Of a stretch of DNA of 64,000 bases, positions 26,446 to 33,874 are shown piece after piece (position 1 is the stretch's first letter; each line of letters begins with the position of its first letter). The position numbers and the translations under genes were made by a program. The notes beneath the pieces were generated by a model. That model was not told the DNA's origin. It worked only from the letters and a program-made list of their open reading frames with translations, and made no database searches. This DNA is from Anaerolineae bacterium (GTDB lineage Bacteria > Chloroflexota > Anaerolineae > 4572-78 > J111). The stretch spans positions 124,001-188,000 of the forward strand of contig JAHDWA010000013.1 in NCBI GenBank assembly GCA_023382535.1. Reading direction: 5' to 3'.

Positions 26446-26560
26446 TATAATCTGCCTGACCGATGAAATGGAAAGGGGTCGTCACGAGCCTGACGGCACA
26501 CCACCCATGATGAAAACGTTATTCTGACGACTGACTACTATTTTCAGAGGAGGTTGAACA
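26446..26560 (+). promoter_or_regulatory. Promoter and candidate structured leader RNA of the DinB gene
   Basis: TATAAT (26446-26451) with a weak -35 (TTGTGC, 16-bp spacer) precedes a leader of about 100 nt. In it GTCGTC (26478-26483) and GACGGC (26492-26497) form a stem with the loop ACGAGCCT, then CACCACCCATGATGAAAA. A closely similar element lies in the leader at 30326-30360, with a different stem sequence. Confidence 0.4.
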
Positions 26561-27037
26561 ATGGGTTCTGAGCAGATTATGCGCGAGCAACTGTTGGCCC
26601 TGCTGCATGGCGGCCACGCCCATATGACGTTTGACGCTGCCGTGGCCGAGTTTCCATTGGACGCCATTAATCGTAAACCACCCAACGTTCCCTATAGCCC
26701 CTGGCATCTGCTGGAACACCTCCGCCTCGCCCAATGGGACATCCTGGAATTCATCCGCAATCCCGCTCACATTTCGCCCGATTGGCCTGCCGGCTACTGG
26801 CCCCCGGCGGAAGCGCAGGCCGATGCGGCCCAATGGCAGCAAACTATTGCCGCCTTTCGGACCGACCTCAAAGCCCTGGAAGACATCGTCACCCATCCCG
26901 AGACCGATCTCTTTGCCCCCCTGCCCCAGGGTCTACCCTACACCATTTTCCGGGAAATCATGGTCGTCGCCAACCACAACTCCTACCACATCGGCGAATT
27001 CGCCATTTTGCGGCAGGTGATGAACACCTGGGCCTAA
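26561..27037 (+). CDS. DinB-superfamily metalloprotein
   Basis: The 158-residue four-helix protein has the DinB pattern: SPWHLLEHLRLAQWDILEF with a metal-ligand histidine, and VVANHNSYHIGEFAILRQ with the C-terminal histidine ligands. Members are thiol-dependent transferases (bacillithiol or mycothiol type) or of unknown activity. AGGAGG lies 8 bases before the ATG. The leader holds the conserved hairpin described separately. Confidence 0.82.
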   Translation: MGSEQIMREQLLALLHGGHAHMTFDAAVAEFPLDAINRKPPNVPYSPWHLLEHLRLAQWDILEFIRNPAHISPDWPAGYWPPAEAQADAAQWQQTIAAFRTDLKALEDIVTHPETDLFAPLPQGLPYTIFREIMVVANHNSYHIGEFAILRQVMNTWA

Positions 27038-27065
27038 AGGTTCAACAGCAAGGAGAATTCAGCGC

Positions 27066-27491
27066 ATGATAGCCGGGCGCGATTACATCGGCGTCGGTGT
27101 CGGAGCAATGGTCTTCAACGCTGATGGGAAAGTTTTTCTGTCGCAGCGAGGTCCCGAGTCTAAGAATGAACGGGGCTGCTGGGAATTTCCCGGCGGCAGC
27201 GTCGAATACGGCGAAACGCTGGTAGCGGCGATTACTCGCGAATTCCGCGAAGAGTACGAGCTGGAGATCGAGGTGGTCGAACTGCTGCACGTCGCCGACC
27301 ACATCTTGCCCGAGGAACGCCAGCATTGGGTTTCGCCGACCTTTATCGCCCGCGTGGTCAGCGGCACGCCCCGCATTGTCGAACCAACCAAATGTACCGC
27401 TATCGGCTGGTTTTCCCTGGCTGCGCTGCCCGAACCTCTCTCGGCGGTTACAATGGAGGATGTGCGGAGTTACCTGGCTAAATATGGCTGA
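27066..27491 (+). CDS. NUDIX hydrolase (MutT-like)
   Basis: The 141-residue protein contains the NUDIX box GGSVEYGETLVAAITREFREE, which binds the metal ion and cleaves nucleoside diphosphate derivatives. WVSPTFIARVVSG and a C-terminal TAIGWFSLAALP are typical of MutT/NUDT15-like nucleotide sanitation enzymes. AAGGAGA lies upstream of the ATG; it is probably cotranscribed with the DinB gene (28-bp gap). Confidence 0.9.
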   Translation: MIAGRDYIGVGVGAMVFNADGKVFLSQRGPESKNERGCWEFPGGSVEYGETLVAAITREFREEYELEIEVVELLHVADHILPEERQHWVSPTFIARVVSGTPRIVEPTKCTAIGWFSLAALPEPLSAVTMEDVRSYLAKYG

Positions 27492-27520
27492 GGAGTGCAA
27501 AAGCAAAGCTTTTGCACTCC
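27492..27520. repeat. Perfect 13-bp hairpin GGAGTGCAAAAGC
   Basis: GGAGTGCAAAAGC at 27492-27504 is separated by AAA from its exact inverse at 27508-27520. It starts directly after the NUDIX stop. There is no T-run, so it is a repeat or RNA-stabilising hairpin rather than a clear terminator. Confidence 0.7.
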
Positions 27521-27535
27521 CAGAGGTAAAAACGG

Positions 27536-30130
27536 TTGTCTCTTTCTGCTCTTCTAAGTGTTTGGCGCGACACCCCCGGCATTGCCGGCAACATCGCCGC
27601 CTGGAGAACCTTGCCCGCCCGGCCCGGCGAGTTCGTCTCCTTCCCGGCCGGCCTTCATCCTGCGCTGGCTGAAGCTTTGCATGCTCGCGGGATTGAAGCG
27701 CTCTACACCCACCAGGCCGCTGCCTGGCAGCATCTTCAAAGCGGCGAGCATCCTGTCATCGTCACCGGCACGGCCAGCGGCAAAAGCCTCTGCTATAACC
27801 TGCCCATTCTTGACCTTTTACTTCGCGACTCAGATGCCCGCGCCCTCTACCTTTTCCCCACGAAGGCTTTGGCCCAGGATCAGGCCGAGGCGCTGCGTCA
27901 AATCGTTTCAACGTTTAACGTTGAACGTTCAACGTTAAACATTTCCACCTACGACGGTGACACCCCTACCTCCGCCCGCCCTGCTATCCGGCAGCATGCT
28001 CGCCTGGTCATCACCAACCCCGATATGCTGCACGCCGGCATTTTACCCCACCACACGCGTTGGGCCGACTTTTTTCGCCGCCTCCGTTTTGTCGTCATTG
28101 ACGAGATGCACAGCTATCGCGGCATCTTTGGCTCGCACGTGGCCAATGTCCTGCGCCGTTTGCAGCGGGTCGCCCTTTTTTACGGGGCAGCGCCCCGATT
28201 CATCCTGACCTCGGCGACCATCGCTAACCCCGGCGAACTGGCCGAACGCCTGATCGAGGCGCCGGTGACTCTGGTGGACAACGACGGGGCCGCCAGAGGG
28301 GCCAAACACTTCTTGATCTATAATCCGCCCATCGTGGACCACGAACTGGGCTTGCGGCGGAGTACGCTGCAAGAGACTGTCCGCCTGACTCAAGAACTGC
28401 TGGCAAATGAAGTCCAAACAATTGTTTTTGGCCGGGCGCGGCGGTCGGTGGAGATGATGCTGAAACATTTAAAGGATGAAGGCGGAAGACGGAAGGATGA
28501 AGAAAAAGAGAACTTTTCATCCTCGCCAGGCGCTCCGCGCTTGGCAGTCCCCCATCACCTGGCCCCGACAGGGGGTTCGTCCTTCAAAGTAAGGGCCTAC
28601 CGCAGCGGCTACCTGCCCCGCCAGCGGCGCGAGATCGAGCGGGGGCTGCGCGAGGGGCAAGTGCAGGCGGTGGTCGCCACCACCGCGCTGGAACTGGGCA
28701 TTGACATCGGCGGGCTGGGGGCAGCGATACTGGCCGGCTATCCGGGCACGATTGCCGGAACCTGGCAGCAGGCCGGCCGGGCCGGCCGCCAGAGCGAGGC
28801 ATCCTTGGCGGTTCTGATTACCTCGGCCAACCCGCTGGACCAGTTTCTGGCCCATCACCCCGACTATTTCTTTGAGCGCTCGCCGGAGCAGGCCCTCATC
28901 AACCCCGACAATCTGCTCGTGCTGCTCCAGCACCTGCGCTGCGCTGCTTTTGAACTGCCTTTCCATCAAGGCCAGGGCTTTGGCCGCGTTGCCCCGGAAC
29001 AGGTCAGCGAGTTCCTGCAATTTTTGCGCGAGGCCGGCGAACTGCACCTCTCCGGTCAGACCTTCTTCTGGATGGCCGATCAGTATCCAGCCGAACGCGT
29101 CTCGCTGCGGAGCGCTTCACCCGAGCGAGTCTTGCTTCAGGTAGAGGGAGACGAGGGCTGGCAGACCATCGGCGAGGTAGATGGGGCCAGCGCCCCCTGG
29201 ATGGTCCACCCGCAGGCGATCTATTTGCATGAAGGTCAGGCTTACCATGTCGAAGCGCTGGATTTGGACCAAAATCTGGCCCGGCTGCGCCCGTCAGATA
29301 CCGATTATTATACCGAACCCAAACGCGAGACGACGGTGCAGTTGATCGCCAAATCGAATGAAGCAGAAGTCCGCGGGGCGGCGAAAGCCACCGGCGACAT
29401 CCTGGTGACGACCCAGGTGGTTGGTTATCAGCAACTGCGCTGGTTCAGCCAGGAGCGGCTCGGCGAAGGCGAAGTTACCCTGCCACCCACGGAACTGCAT
29501 ACGAGCGGCTATTGGCTGGCCCTGGCCGAGACAACCGTCGAAGGGTTGCGGGCGCAGGGCTTGTGGAGCAATGATCCCAACAATTACGGTCCTAACTGGT
29601 CAAAGCAGCGCCGGCTGGCCCGCGCCCGCGATGGCTACCGCTGCCAGATGTGCGGCGTGCCCGAACAGGGCCGTGAACATGACGTTCACCACAAAATTCC
29701 CTTCCGCACCTTTGCCTCTTATGAGCAGGCCAACCAACTGGCGAACCTGATTACCCTCTGCCACCCCTGCCACCGCCGCGCCGAAACCGCCGTGCGCGTC
29801 CGCAGCGGCCTGGGTGGGCTGGCCTTTGCCCTCGGCCACCTGGCCCCTTTGTTCTTGATGTGCGACCGCAATGACGTGGCTGTCCATCACGATCCTAAAT
29901 CACTCCTAACCAACGGGCAACCGACTGTGGTCATCTACGAGGTCATTCCCGGCGGCATCGGCTTCAGCGAGCGGCTGTTTGAGCTGCACGATCAACTTAT
30001 CGCCCATGCCCACGAGCTGGTCGCTGCCTGTCCCTGCCCTGATGGCTGCCCTTCCTGTGTCGGCCCCGGCGGCGAGGAGGGTCGCGGCGGCAAGCCGGAG
30101 GCATTAGCCATTTTGGCCGCACTGTCCTGA
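27536..30130 (+). CDS. MrfA/YprA-like DEAD/DEAH helicase with an HNH domain inserted in the C-terminal DUF1998 region
   Basis: The start is a TTG with GAGGT upstream. The helicase core has Walker A VTGTASGKSLCYN (about 76-88), the DEMH box (about 187) and the QQAGRAGRQ motif VI (about 413). The C-terminal DUF1998 region, which in MrfA carries a cysteine cluster, retains CPCPDGCPSCVGP near 832. Between YWLALAE and GLAFALGHLAPLFLMCD an HNH module (about 688-750) is inserted, with CQMC, DVHHK and LCHPCHR ligands. MrfA-type helicases repair DNA damaged by cross-linking agents; a nuclease in the same chain would be new in this form. About 40 residues between motifs (28470-28590) are repeat-derived. 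Confidence 0.88.
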   Translation: MSLSALLSVWRDTPGIAGNIAAWRTLPARPGEFVSFPAGLHPALAEALHARGIEALYTHQAAAWQHLQSGEHPVIVTGTASGKSLCYNLPILDLLLRDSDARALYLFPTKALAQDQAEALRQIVSTFNVERSTLNISTYDGDTPTSARPAIRQHARLVITNPDMLHAGILPHHTRWADFFRRLRFVVIDEMHSYRGIFGSHVANVLRRLQRVALFYGAAPRFILTSATIANPGELAERLIEAPVTLVDNDGAARGAKHFLIYNPPIVDHELGLRRSTLQETVRLTQELLANEVQTIVFGRARRSVEMMLKHLKDEGGRRKDEEKENFSSSPGAPRLAVPHHLAPTGGSSFKVRAYRSGYLPRQRREIERGLREGQVQAVVATTALELGIDIGGLGAAILAGYPGTIAGTWQQAGRAGRQSEASLAVLITSANPLDQFLAHHPDYFFERSPEQALINPDNLLVLLQHLRCAAFELPFHQGQGFGRVAPEQVSEFLQFLREAGELHLSGQTFFWMADQYPAERVSLRSASPERVLLQVEGDEGWQTIGEVDGASAPWMVHPQAIYLHEGQAYHVEALDLDQNLARLRPSDTDYYTEPKRETTVQLIAKSNEAEVRGAAKATGDILVTTQVVGYQQLRWFSQERLGEGEVTLPPTELHTSGYWLALAETTVEGLRAQGLWSNDPNNYGPNWSKQRRLARARDGYRCQMCGVPEQGREHDVHHKIPFRTFASYEQANQLANLITLCHPCHRRAETAVRVRSGLGGLAFALGHLAPLFLMCDRNDVAVHHDPKSLLTNGQPTVVIYEVIPGGIGFSERLFELHDQLIAHAHELVAACPCPDGCPSCVGPGGEEGRGGKPEALAILAALS
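27913..27940. repeat. Perfect 28-bp palindrome inside the helicase gene
   Basis: GTTTAACGTTGAAC (27913-27926) is followed directly by its exact inverse GTTCAACGTTAAAC (27927-27940). It is read in frame as part of the helicase. Confidence 0.85.
28470..28523. repeat. GGATGAAGGCGGAAG-type repeat inside the helicase gene
   Basis: AAGGATGAAGGCGGAAGACGG and AAGGATGAAG are followed by the inverse TTCATCCT at 28516-28523. The insert keeps the reading frame and encodes a charged, low-complexity segment. A copy in inverse orientation lies at 45062-45096. Confidence 0.7.
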
Positions 30131-30149
30131 AACAGCCAAATTGACACTT

Positions 30150-30432
30150 TTGGCAGCTTTTGCCGATTATGATATACTTCGCTTGTCTTTATCCAAAATT
30201 CCTATTTCCTCTCCTGTAAAACAGCGATCCTTGCCCCACATCAAAAGGATATTTTGAGTCGCCAAGTTCGATGAAACAAACGACTTATCAGCCGGTGACT
30301 CTGCCATTGTGGACCGTTTAAGGGATGTTCGCGAGCCTGGGACACGCCGCCAGTAATGAAAAGTAATCAGTTATCGGTAATCAGTGTTCAACTGCTCACT
30401 GATTACTGATAACCATTTTCAAGGAGTTAAGC
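30150..30432 (+). promoter_or_regulatory. Promoter and long leader of the class III aminotransferase gene
   Basis: TTGGCA (30150-30155), 17 bp, TATACT (30173-30178) would start a leader of about 250 nt. It contains CGATGAAA near 30269 and a hairpin TGTTC/GGACA (30326-30344) with the loop GCGAGCCTG, then CGCCGCCAGTAATGAAAA, matching the leader at 26461-26516. A palindromic repeat (30364-30414) follows, then AAGGAG before the ATG. Confidence 0.45.
30364..30414. repeat. Palindrome of GTAATCAGTGATTAC type (copy 1)
   Basis: AATCAGTTATCGGTAATCAG on the left and CTGATTACTGATAACC on the right form a long stem in the leader of the aminotransferase. A relative lies at 40852-40925. Confidence 0.65.
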
Positions 30433-31707
30433 ATGTTGTCCGATGTATCTCATATTTCGCCTGTCTGGAGCCGGATTACTCATTTAATGATTGAGCGGGG
30501 AGAAGGATGTCACGTTTATACGACTGACGGCGAGCAGTATCTCGATTTTACCAGCGGCATTGGCGTGACCAATACTGGCCACAGCCACCCGGCCGTGGTC
30601 AAGGCGATTCAGGAGCAGGCGGCCAAGATGCTCCATGCCCAGGTCAATATTTACCTGCACCCGCCGCTGGTCCGGCTCAGCCACGCCTTAAATGAGGTCA
30701 CGCCGCCTAACCTGGACACCTTTTTCTTCTCCAATTCCGGCGCGGAAGCCATCGAAGGCGCGGTCAAATTGGTTCGCCACGCCACCGGGCGGACCAACGT
30801 CATTGTCTTTCAAGGCGGCTTTCACGGGCGGACCGCCCAAACGATGGCTATGACCACCGCCAAAACCGTTTACCGGGTGGACTACCAGCCCCTGCCGGGC
30901 GGTATCTTCGTCGCTCCTTTTCCTTACGCCTACCGCTATCGGATGACGGATGAGCAGGTGAGCGAGTTTGCCCTGCGCGAACTGGATATGATTTTGCATA
31001 CCCAATCCGCGCCGCAGGAAACGGCGGCGATGGTCATCGAGCCGGTGCTGGGCGAAGGCGGCTACGTGCCCGCTCCGCCCCAATTTTTGCAGGGGCTGCG
31101 CCGCATCTGCGACGAGCACGGCATTTTGCTCGTCGCTGACGAAGTCCAGACAGGTTTTGGCCGCACCGGCAAAATGTTTGCTCTCGAACACGCCGGTATC
31201 ACCGCCGATATCATGGTCATGGCTAAGGGCCTGGCCAGCGGTTTCCCCATTTCCGCCATTGCCGCCAGCCGAGAAATTATGAGCAAATGGCAGGTCGGCA
31301 CGCACGGCGGCACCTATGGCGGCAACGTGATGGGCTGCGCCGCGGCGGAAGCGACGATCAAGGTTATCCGGGAAGAAGGGCTGGTCGAAAACGCGGCGGC
31401 GCGGGGGCGGCAGCTCATGGACGGCCTGGCCGAAATCCAGAGCCGTTTCCCGGCCCTGGGCGATGTGCGCGGCCTGGGCTTGATGGTCGGCTGCGAGTTT
31501 ACCAACCCTAACACCGGCCAGTCCGACGACGTGTTGACCAAAAAAGTCGCCGCCCACGCCATGCAGGAGGGCCGCCTGCTGCTGCTGACCTGCGGTATGT
31601 ACGGCAACGTCATCCGCTGGATTCCGCCCCTGGTTGCCAGCGAGGCCCAAATCAATGAGGGCCTGGAGAAGTTTGAAAAGGCCCTGGCAACGGCGTTATC
31701 CTCCTAA
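30433..31707 (+). CDS. Class III PLP aminotransferase (4-aminobutyrate aminotransferase-like)
   Basis: The 424-residue protein has the class III layout: GIGVTNTGHSHPAVVKAI, the cofactor-binding NSGAEAIEGAVKL (about 101-113), D236 in LLVADEVQTGFGRTG and the PLP lysine K265 in VMAKGLASGFP. GabT-like enzymes move an amino group from a terminal amine such as GABA to 2-oxoglutarate; other omega-amino acids are equally possible. AAGGAG precedes the ATG. It is preceded by a long leader with a conserved hairpin. gatC follows 129 bp downstream after a repeat. Confidence 0.88.
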   Translation: MLSDVSHISPVWSRITHLMIERGEGCHVYTTDGEQYLDFTSGIGVTNTGHSHPAVVKAIQEQAAKMLHAQVNIYLHPPLVRLSHALNEVTPPNLDTFFFSNSGAEAIEGAVKLVRHATGRTNVIVFQGGFHGRTAQTMAMTTAKTVYRVDYQPLPGGIFVAPFPYAYRYRMTDEQVSEFALRELDMILHTQSAPQETAAMVIEPVLGEGGYVPAPPQFLQGLRRICDEHGILLVADEVQTGFGRTGKMFALEHAGITADIMVMAKGLASGFPISAIAASREIMSKWQVGTHGGTYGGNVMGCAAAEATIKVIREEGLVENAAARGRQLMDGLAEIQSRFPALGDVRGLGLMVGCEFTNPNTGQSDDVLTKKVAAHAMQEGRLLLLTCGMYGNVIRWIPPLVASEAQINEGLEKFEKALATALSS

Positions 31708-31726
31708 ACCGCAGCCGAAGAAAAGT

Positions 31727-31816
31727 GGTCCACAGATGGACACAGATACACTCAGATGAAAAAAAGAAATAAGAAATAAGAGTTTATCTGTGTTCATCTG
31801 GGTGTATCTGTGGACC
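31727..31816. repeat. Long palindrome of CACAGAT(G)GACACAGA type
   Basis: GGTCCACAGATGGACACAGA at the left end is mirrored at the right end by GTGTATCTGTGGACC (to 31816), around an A-rich loop. The terminal 10 bases are perfectly inverse. It lies between the aminotransferase and gatC. Confidence 0.75.
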
Positions 31817-31836
31817 CCAAATCTGGAGAATATAGC

Positions 31837-32127
31837 ATGAGCAAACTCACTCTGGCCGAAGTCGAAACGATTGCCGAACTGGCCAAACTCACTCTGACCG
31901 AGGCCGAAAAAGTCACCTTTCAAGAACAGCTCTCGGCAATTTTGGATTACGCCGAAATGCTGCAACAGGTTGATACGAGCGGCATCCCCCCCACCGCCAG
32001 CGCCCTGCCTCTGAGCAACGTCATGCGGCCCGACGAAACCGGCCTCAGCCTCTCTAACGAAGAGGCTCTCTTCAACGCCCCGGAAGCCGAAGACGGTTAC
32101 TTCAAAGTGCGGGCGGTATTGGAATAA
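31837..32127 (+). CDS. gatC: Aspartyl/glutamyl-tRNA amidotransferase subunit C
   Basis: The 96-residue product starts MSKLTLAEVETIAELAKLTL and contains FQEQLSAILDYAEMLQQVDT and LPLSNVMRPDE, all characteristic of GatC, which stabilises the GatA-GatB interface. The ATG at 31837 is preferred to an upstream GTG (31810) because GGAGA lies just before it and the family start matches. gatA follows; gatB is not in the window. Confidence 0.95.
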   Translation: MSKLTLAEVETIAELAKLTLTEAEKVTFQEQLSAILDYAEMLQQVDTSGIPPTASALPLSNVMRPDETGLSLSNEEALFNAPEAEDGYFKVRAVLE

Positions 32128-32194
32128 AACGTGATGCGTGATACGTGATACATAAAAAAAGTAATACTTCACGCATCACGCATTACTCATCACG
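32128..32194. repeat. Palindrome of GTGATGCGTGATACG type between gatC and gatA
   Basis: ACGTGATGCGTGATACGTGA on the left pairs with TCACGCATCACGCATTACTC and ATCACG on the right, around an A-rich loop. It would form a large hairpin in the gatCA mRNA. Reading it in frame adds about 20 spurious residues to GatA. Confidence 0.75.
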
Positions 32195-32204
32195 GAGAAT
32201 TACT

Positions 32205-33662
32205 TTGGAACTCTACTCTCTCACCATCCACGAAGCTCAGGACAAACTGCGCTACGGCGAGATCACCTCGGTTGAGCTGACCGAGAGTGTTTTGGAGCGG
32301 ATTGAAGCCGTCGAGGATAAAACTCAGGCGTATCTCAGCGTGCAGGCCGACCTGGCCCTGGACATGGCCCGCCTGGCCGACGAGCGGCGCGCCACTGGCG
32401 AGGATAACCCTCTGTTAGGCATTCCTCTCGGCATTAAGGACGTCCTGATTGCTTACGGTGTCCCGACCACGGCTGCCTCGAAAATTCTGGAAGGATTTGT
32501 TCCCCCCTTCGACGCGACAAGTATCACCAAACTGCGAACGGCCGGGGCGGTCTTTGTCGGCAAGACCAACATGGACGAGTTTGCGATGGGGTCTTCGACC
32601 GAATACTCGGCCTACCAGGTCACCCGGAATCCCTGGGATTTAAGCCGGGTTCCCGGCGGCAGCAGCGGCGGCAGCGCGGCAGCCGTCGCCGCCGATGAAG
32701 CCCTGGCCGCGCTGGGCACGGACACCGGAGGAAGCGTCCGCCTGCCTGCTGCTTACTGCGGCGTGGTCGGCCTGAAGCCGACTTACGGCCGGGTCAGCCG
32801 CTACGGCCTCATCGCTTTTGGCTCGTCGCTGGACCAGATTGGCCCGCTGACCAAAGATGTCGAAGATGCGGCGATTTTGCTGAACGGGATTGCCGGCCAT
32901 GACCCGCTTGACTCGACCAGCCTCAATGTCCCCGTACCCGATTATGTCGCCGAGATGAAACGGGGTGATGATTTGCGGGGGCTTCGAGTCGGCGTCCCCC
33001 AAGAGTACTTTATCGAGGGGCTTGATCCCGGGGTTGAGTCAGCCGTGCGGGCTGCTATCAACCAACTGACCGGGTTGGGCGCGGAAATTGTCGAGGTATC
33101 GCTGCCCAACACCCAATACGGCATCCCGGTCTATTATCTCATCGCCCCCGCCGAGGCGTCGGCCAACCTGGCCCGCTACGACGGGGTCAGGTATGGGCTG
33201 CGTGTGGACGGCGGCGACATGTGGGCAACCATCCGCCAGACCCGCGACGCCGGCTTTGGGCCGGAGGTCAAGCGGCGAATTATGCTCGGCACCTACGCCC
33301 TCTCGGCCGGTTATTATGACGCCTACTATCTGAAAGCGCAGCAGGTCCGCACCCTGCTCCGCCGCGATTTTGAGGGGGCGTTTGAAAAGGTGGACGTGAT
33401 GGTCTCGCCGGTTGCGCCCAGCGCCGCCTTTGAAATCGGGGCAAAGGTGGACGACCCGCTGCAAATGTACCTGATTGACGTTTTTACCGTCTCGCTGAAC
33501 CTGACCGGCGTCTGCGGTATCTCGGTGCCGTGCGGCTTTTCCGCCGGAATGCCGGTCGGCCTGCAAATCATCGGCCCGGCCCTGGGCGAGAGCGCCATCC
33601 TGCGCGTCGCTTACCAATATGAGCAGGCGACGGAGTGGCACAAACAGAAGCCGGCATTGTGA
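32205..33662 (+). CDS. gatA: Aspartyl/glutamyl-tRNA amidotransferase subunit A
   Basis: The amidase-signature protein (485 residues) liberates ammonia from glutamine for tRNA-dependent Gln/Asn synthesis. From the TTG start the catalytic triad is K78 (GIPLGIKDV), S153 ([10 protein letters not shown]) and S177 ([11 protein letters not shown]). The TTG at 32205 has GGAGAA at proper distance and the family start LYSLTIHEA; the longer frame from 32145 only translates the palindromic repeat. It ends 212 bp before etfB, with a terminator-like hairpin between. Confidence 0.94.
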   Translation: MELYSLTIHEAQDKLRYGEITSVELTESVLERIEAVEDKTQAYLSVQADLALDMARLADERRATGEDNPLLGIPLGIKDVLIAYGVPTTAASKILEGFVPPFDATSITKLRTAGAVFVGKTNMDEFAMGSSTEYSAYQVTRNPWDLSRVPGGSSGGSAAAVAADEALAALGTDTGGSVRLPAAYCGVVGLKPTYGRVSRYGLIAFGSSLDQIGPLTKDVEDAAILLNGIAGHDPLDSTSLNVPVPDYVAEMKRGDDLRGLRVGVPQEYFIEGLDPGVESAVRAAINQLTGLGAEIVEVSLPNTQYGIPVYYLIAPAEASANLARYDGVRYGLRVDGGDMWATIRQTRDAGFGPEVKRRIMLGTYALSAGYYDAYYLKAQQVRTLLRRDFEGAFEKVDVMVSPVAPSAAFEIGAKVDDPLQMYLIDVFTVSLNLTGVCGISVPCGFSAGMPVGLQIIGPALGESAILRVAYQYEQATEWHKQKPAL

Positions 33663-33731
33663 GGCGAGGACGCGAAGCGGTGAGGAAACGGGGACGAGTA
33701 ACCATAAAATGCGGGTCAGCACAGGGCTGAC

Positions 33732-33761
33732 TTGCGAATTATCAATTTTTGATGGTATACT
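33732..33761 (+). promoter_or_regulatory. Possible promoter of etfBA
   Basis: TTGCGA (33732-33737), 18 bp, TATACT (33756-33761). If used, transcription starts near 33768, upstream of the terminator-like hairpin at 33780-33846. Confidence 0.45.
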
Positions 33762-33779
33762 CTGGCCTTCTTGTGAACA

Positions 33780-33846
33780 AAGGGGGCGAAGAAAGCCGGC
33801 CGCTCGGCCACCGAGGGGCATTCGGCTGGCTTCGCCCTTATTTTTT
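33780..33846 (+). terminator. Intrinsic terminator, or attenuator in the etfB leader
   Basis: AAGGGGGCGAAG on the left pairs with CTTCGCCCTT on the right, extended by AGCCGG/CGGCT, and is followed by ATTTTTT. It lies after gatA but also after a possible etfB promoter, so it may end gatCA transcripts or attenuate etfBA. Confidence 0.7.
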
Positions 33847-33874
33847 GAATTACTGTATCAGCCAGGAGGTATGG

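Noticed and set aside
26475..26510. ZTP or SAM-type riboswitch in the DinB leader
   Set aside because: Some words such as GGGGTCGTCACGAG look similar, but the core conserved segments of those riboswitches are missing, so only an unnamed hairpin element is reported.
30688..31650. Minus-strand 320-residue frame opposite the aminotransferase
   Set aside because: It is a shadow of a high-GC coding gene on the other strand; no family motifs and His/Gly-rich composition.
32145..32204. Upstream start adding 20 residues to GatA
   Set aside because: The added residues are translation of the palindromic repeat; the TTG at 32205 has a good ribosome site and the family N-terminus.
33749..33874. Upstream start adding 42 residues to EtfB
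   Set aside because: The extension runs through the terminator hairpin; the ATG at 33875 has AGGAGG and the family start.
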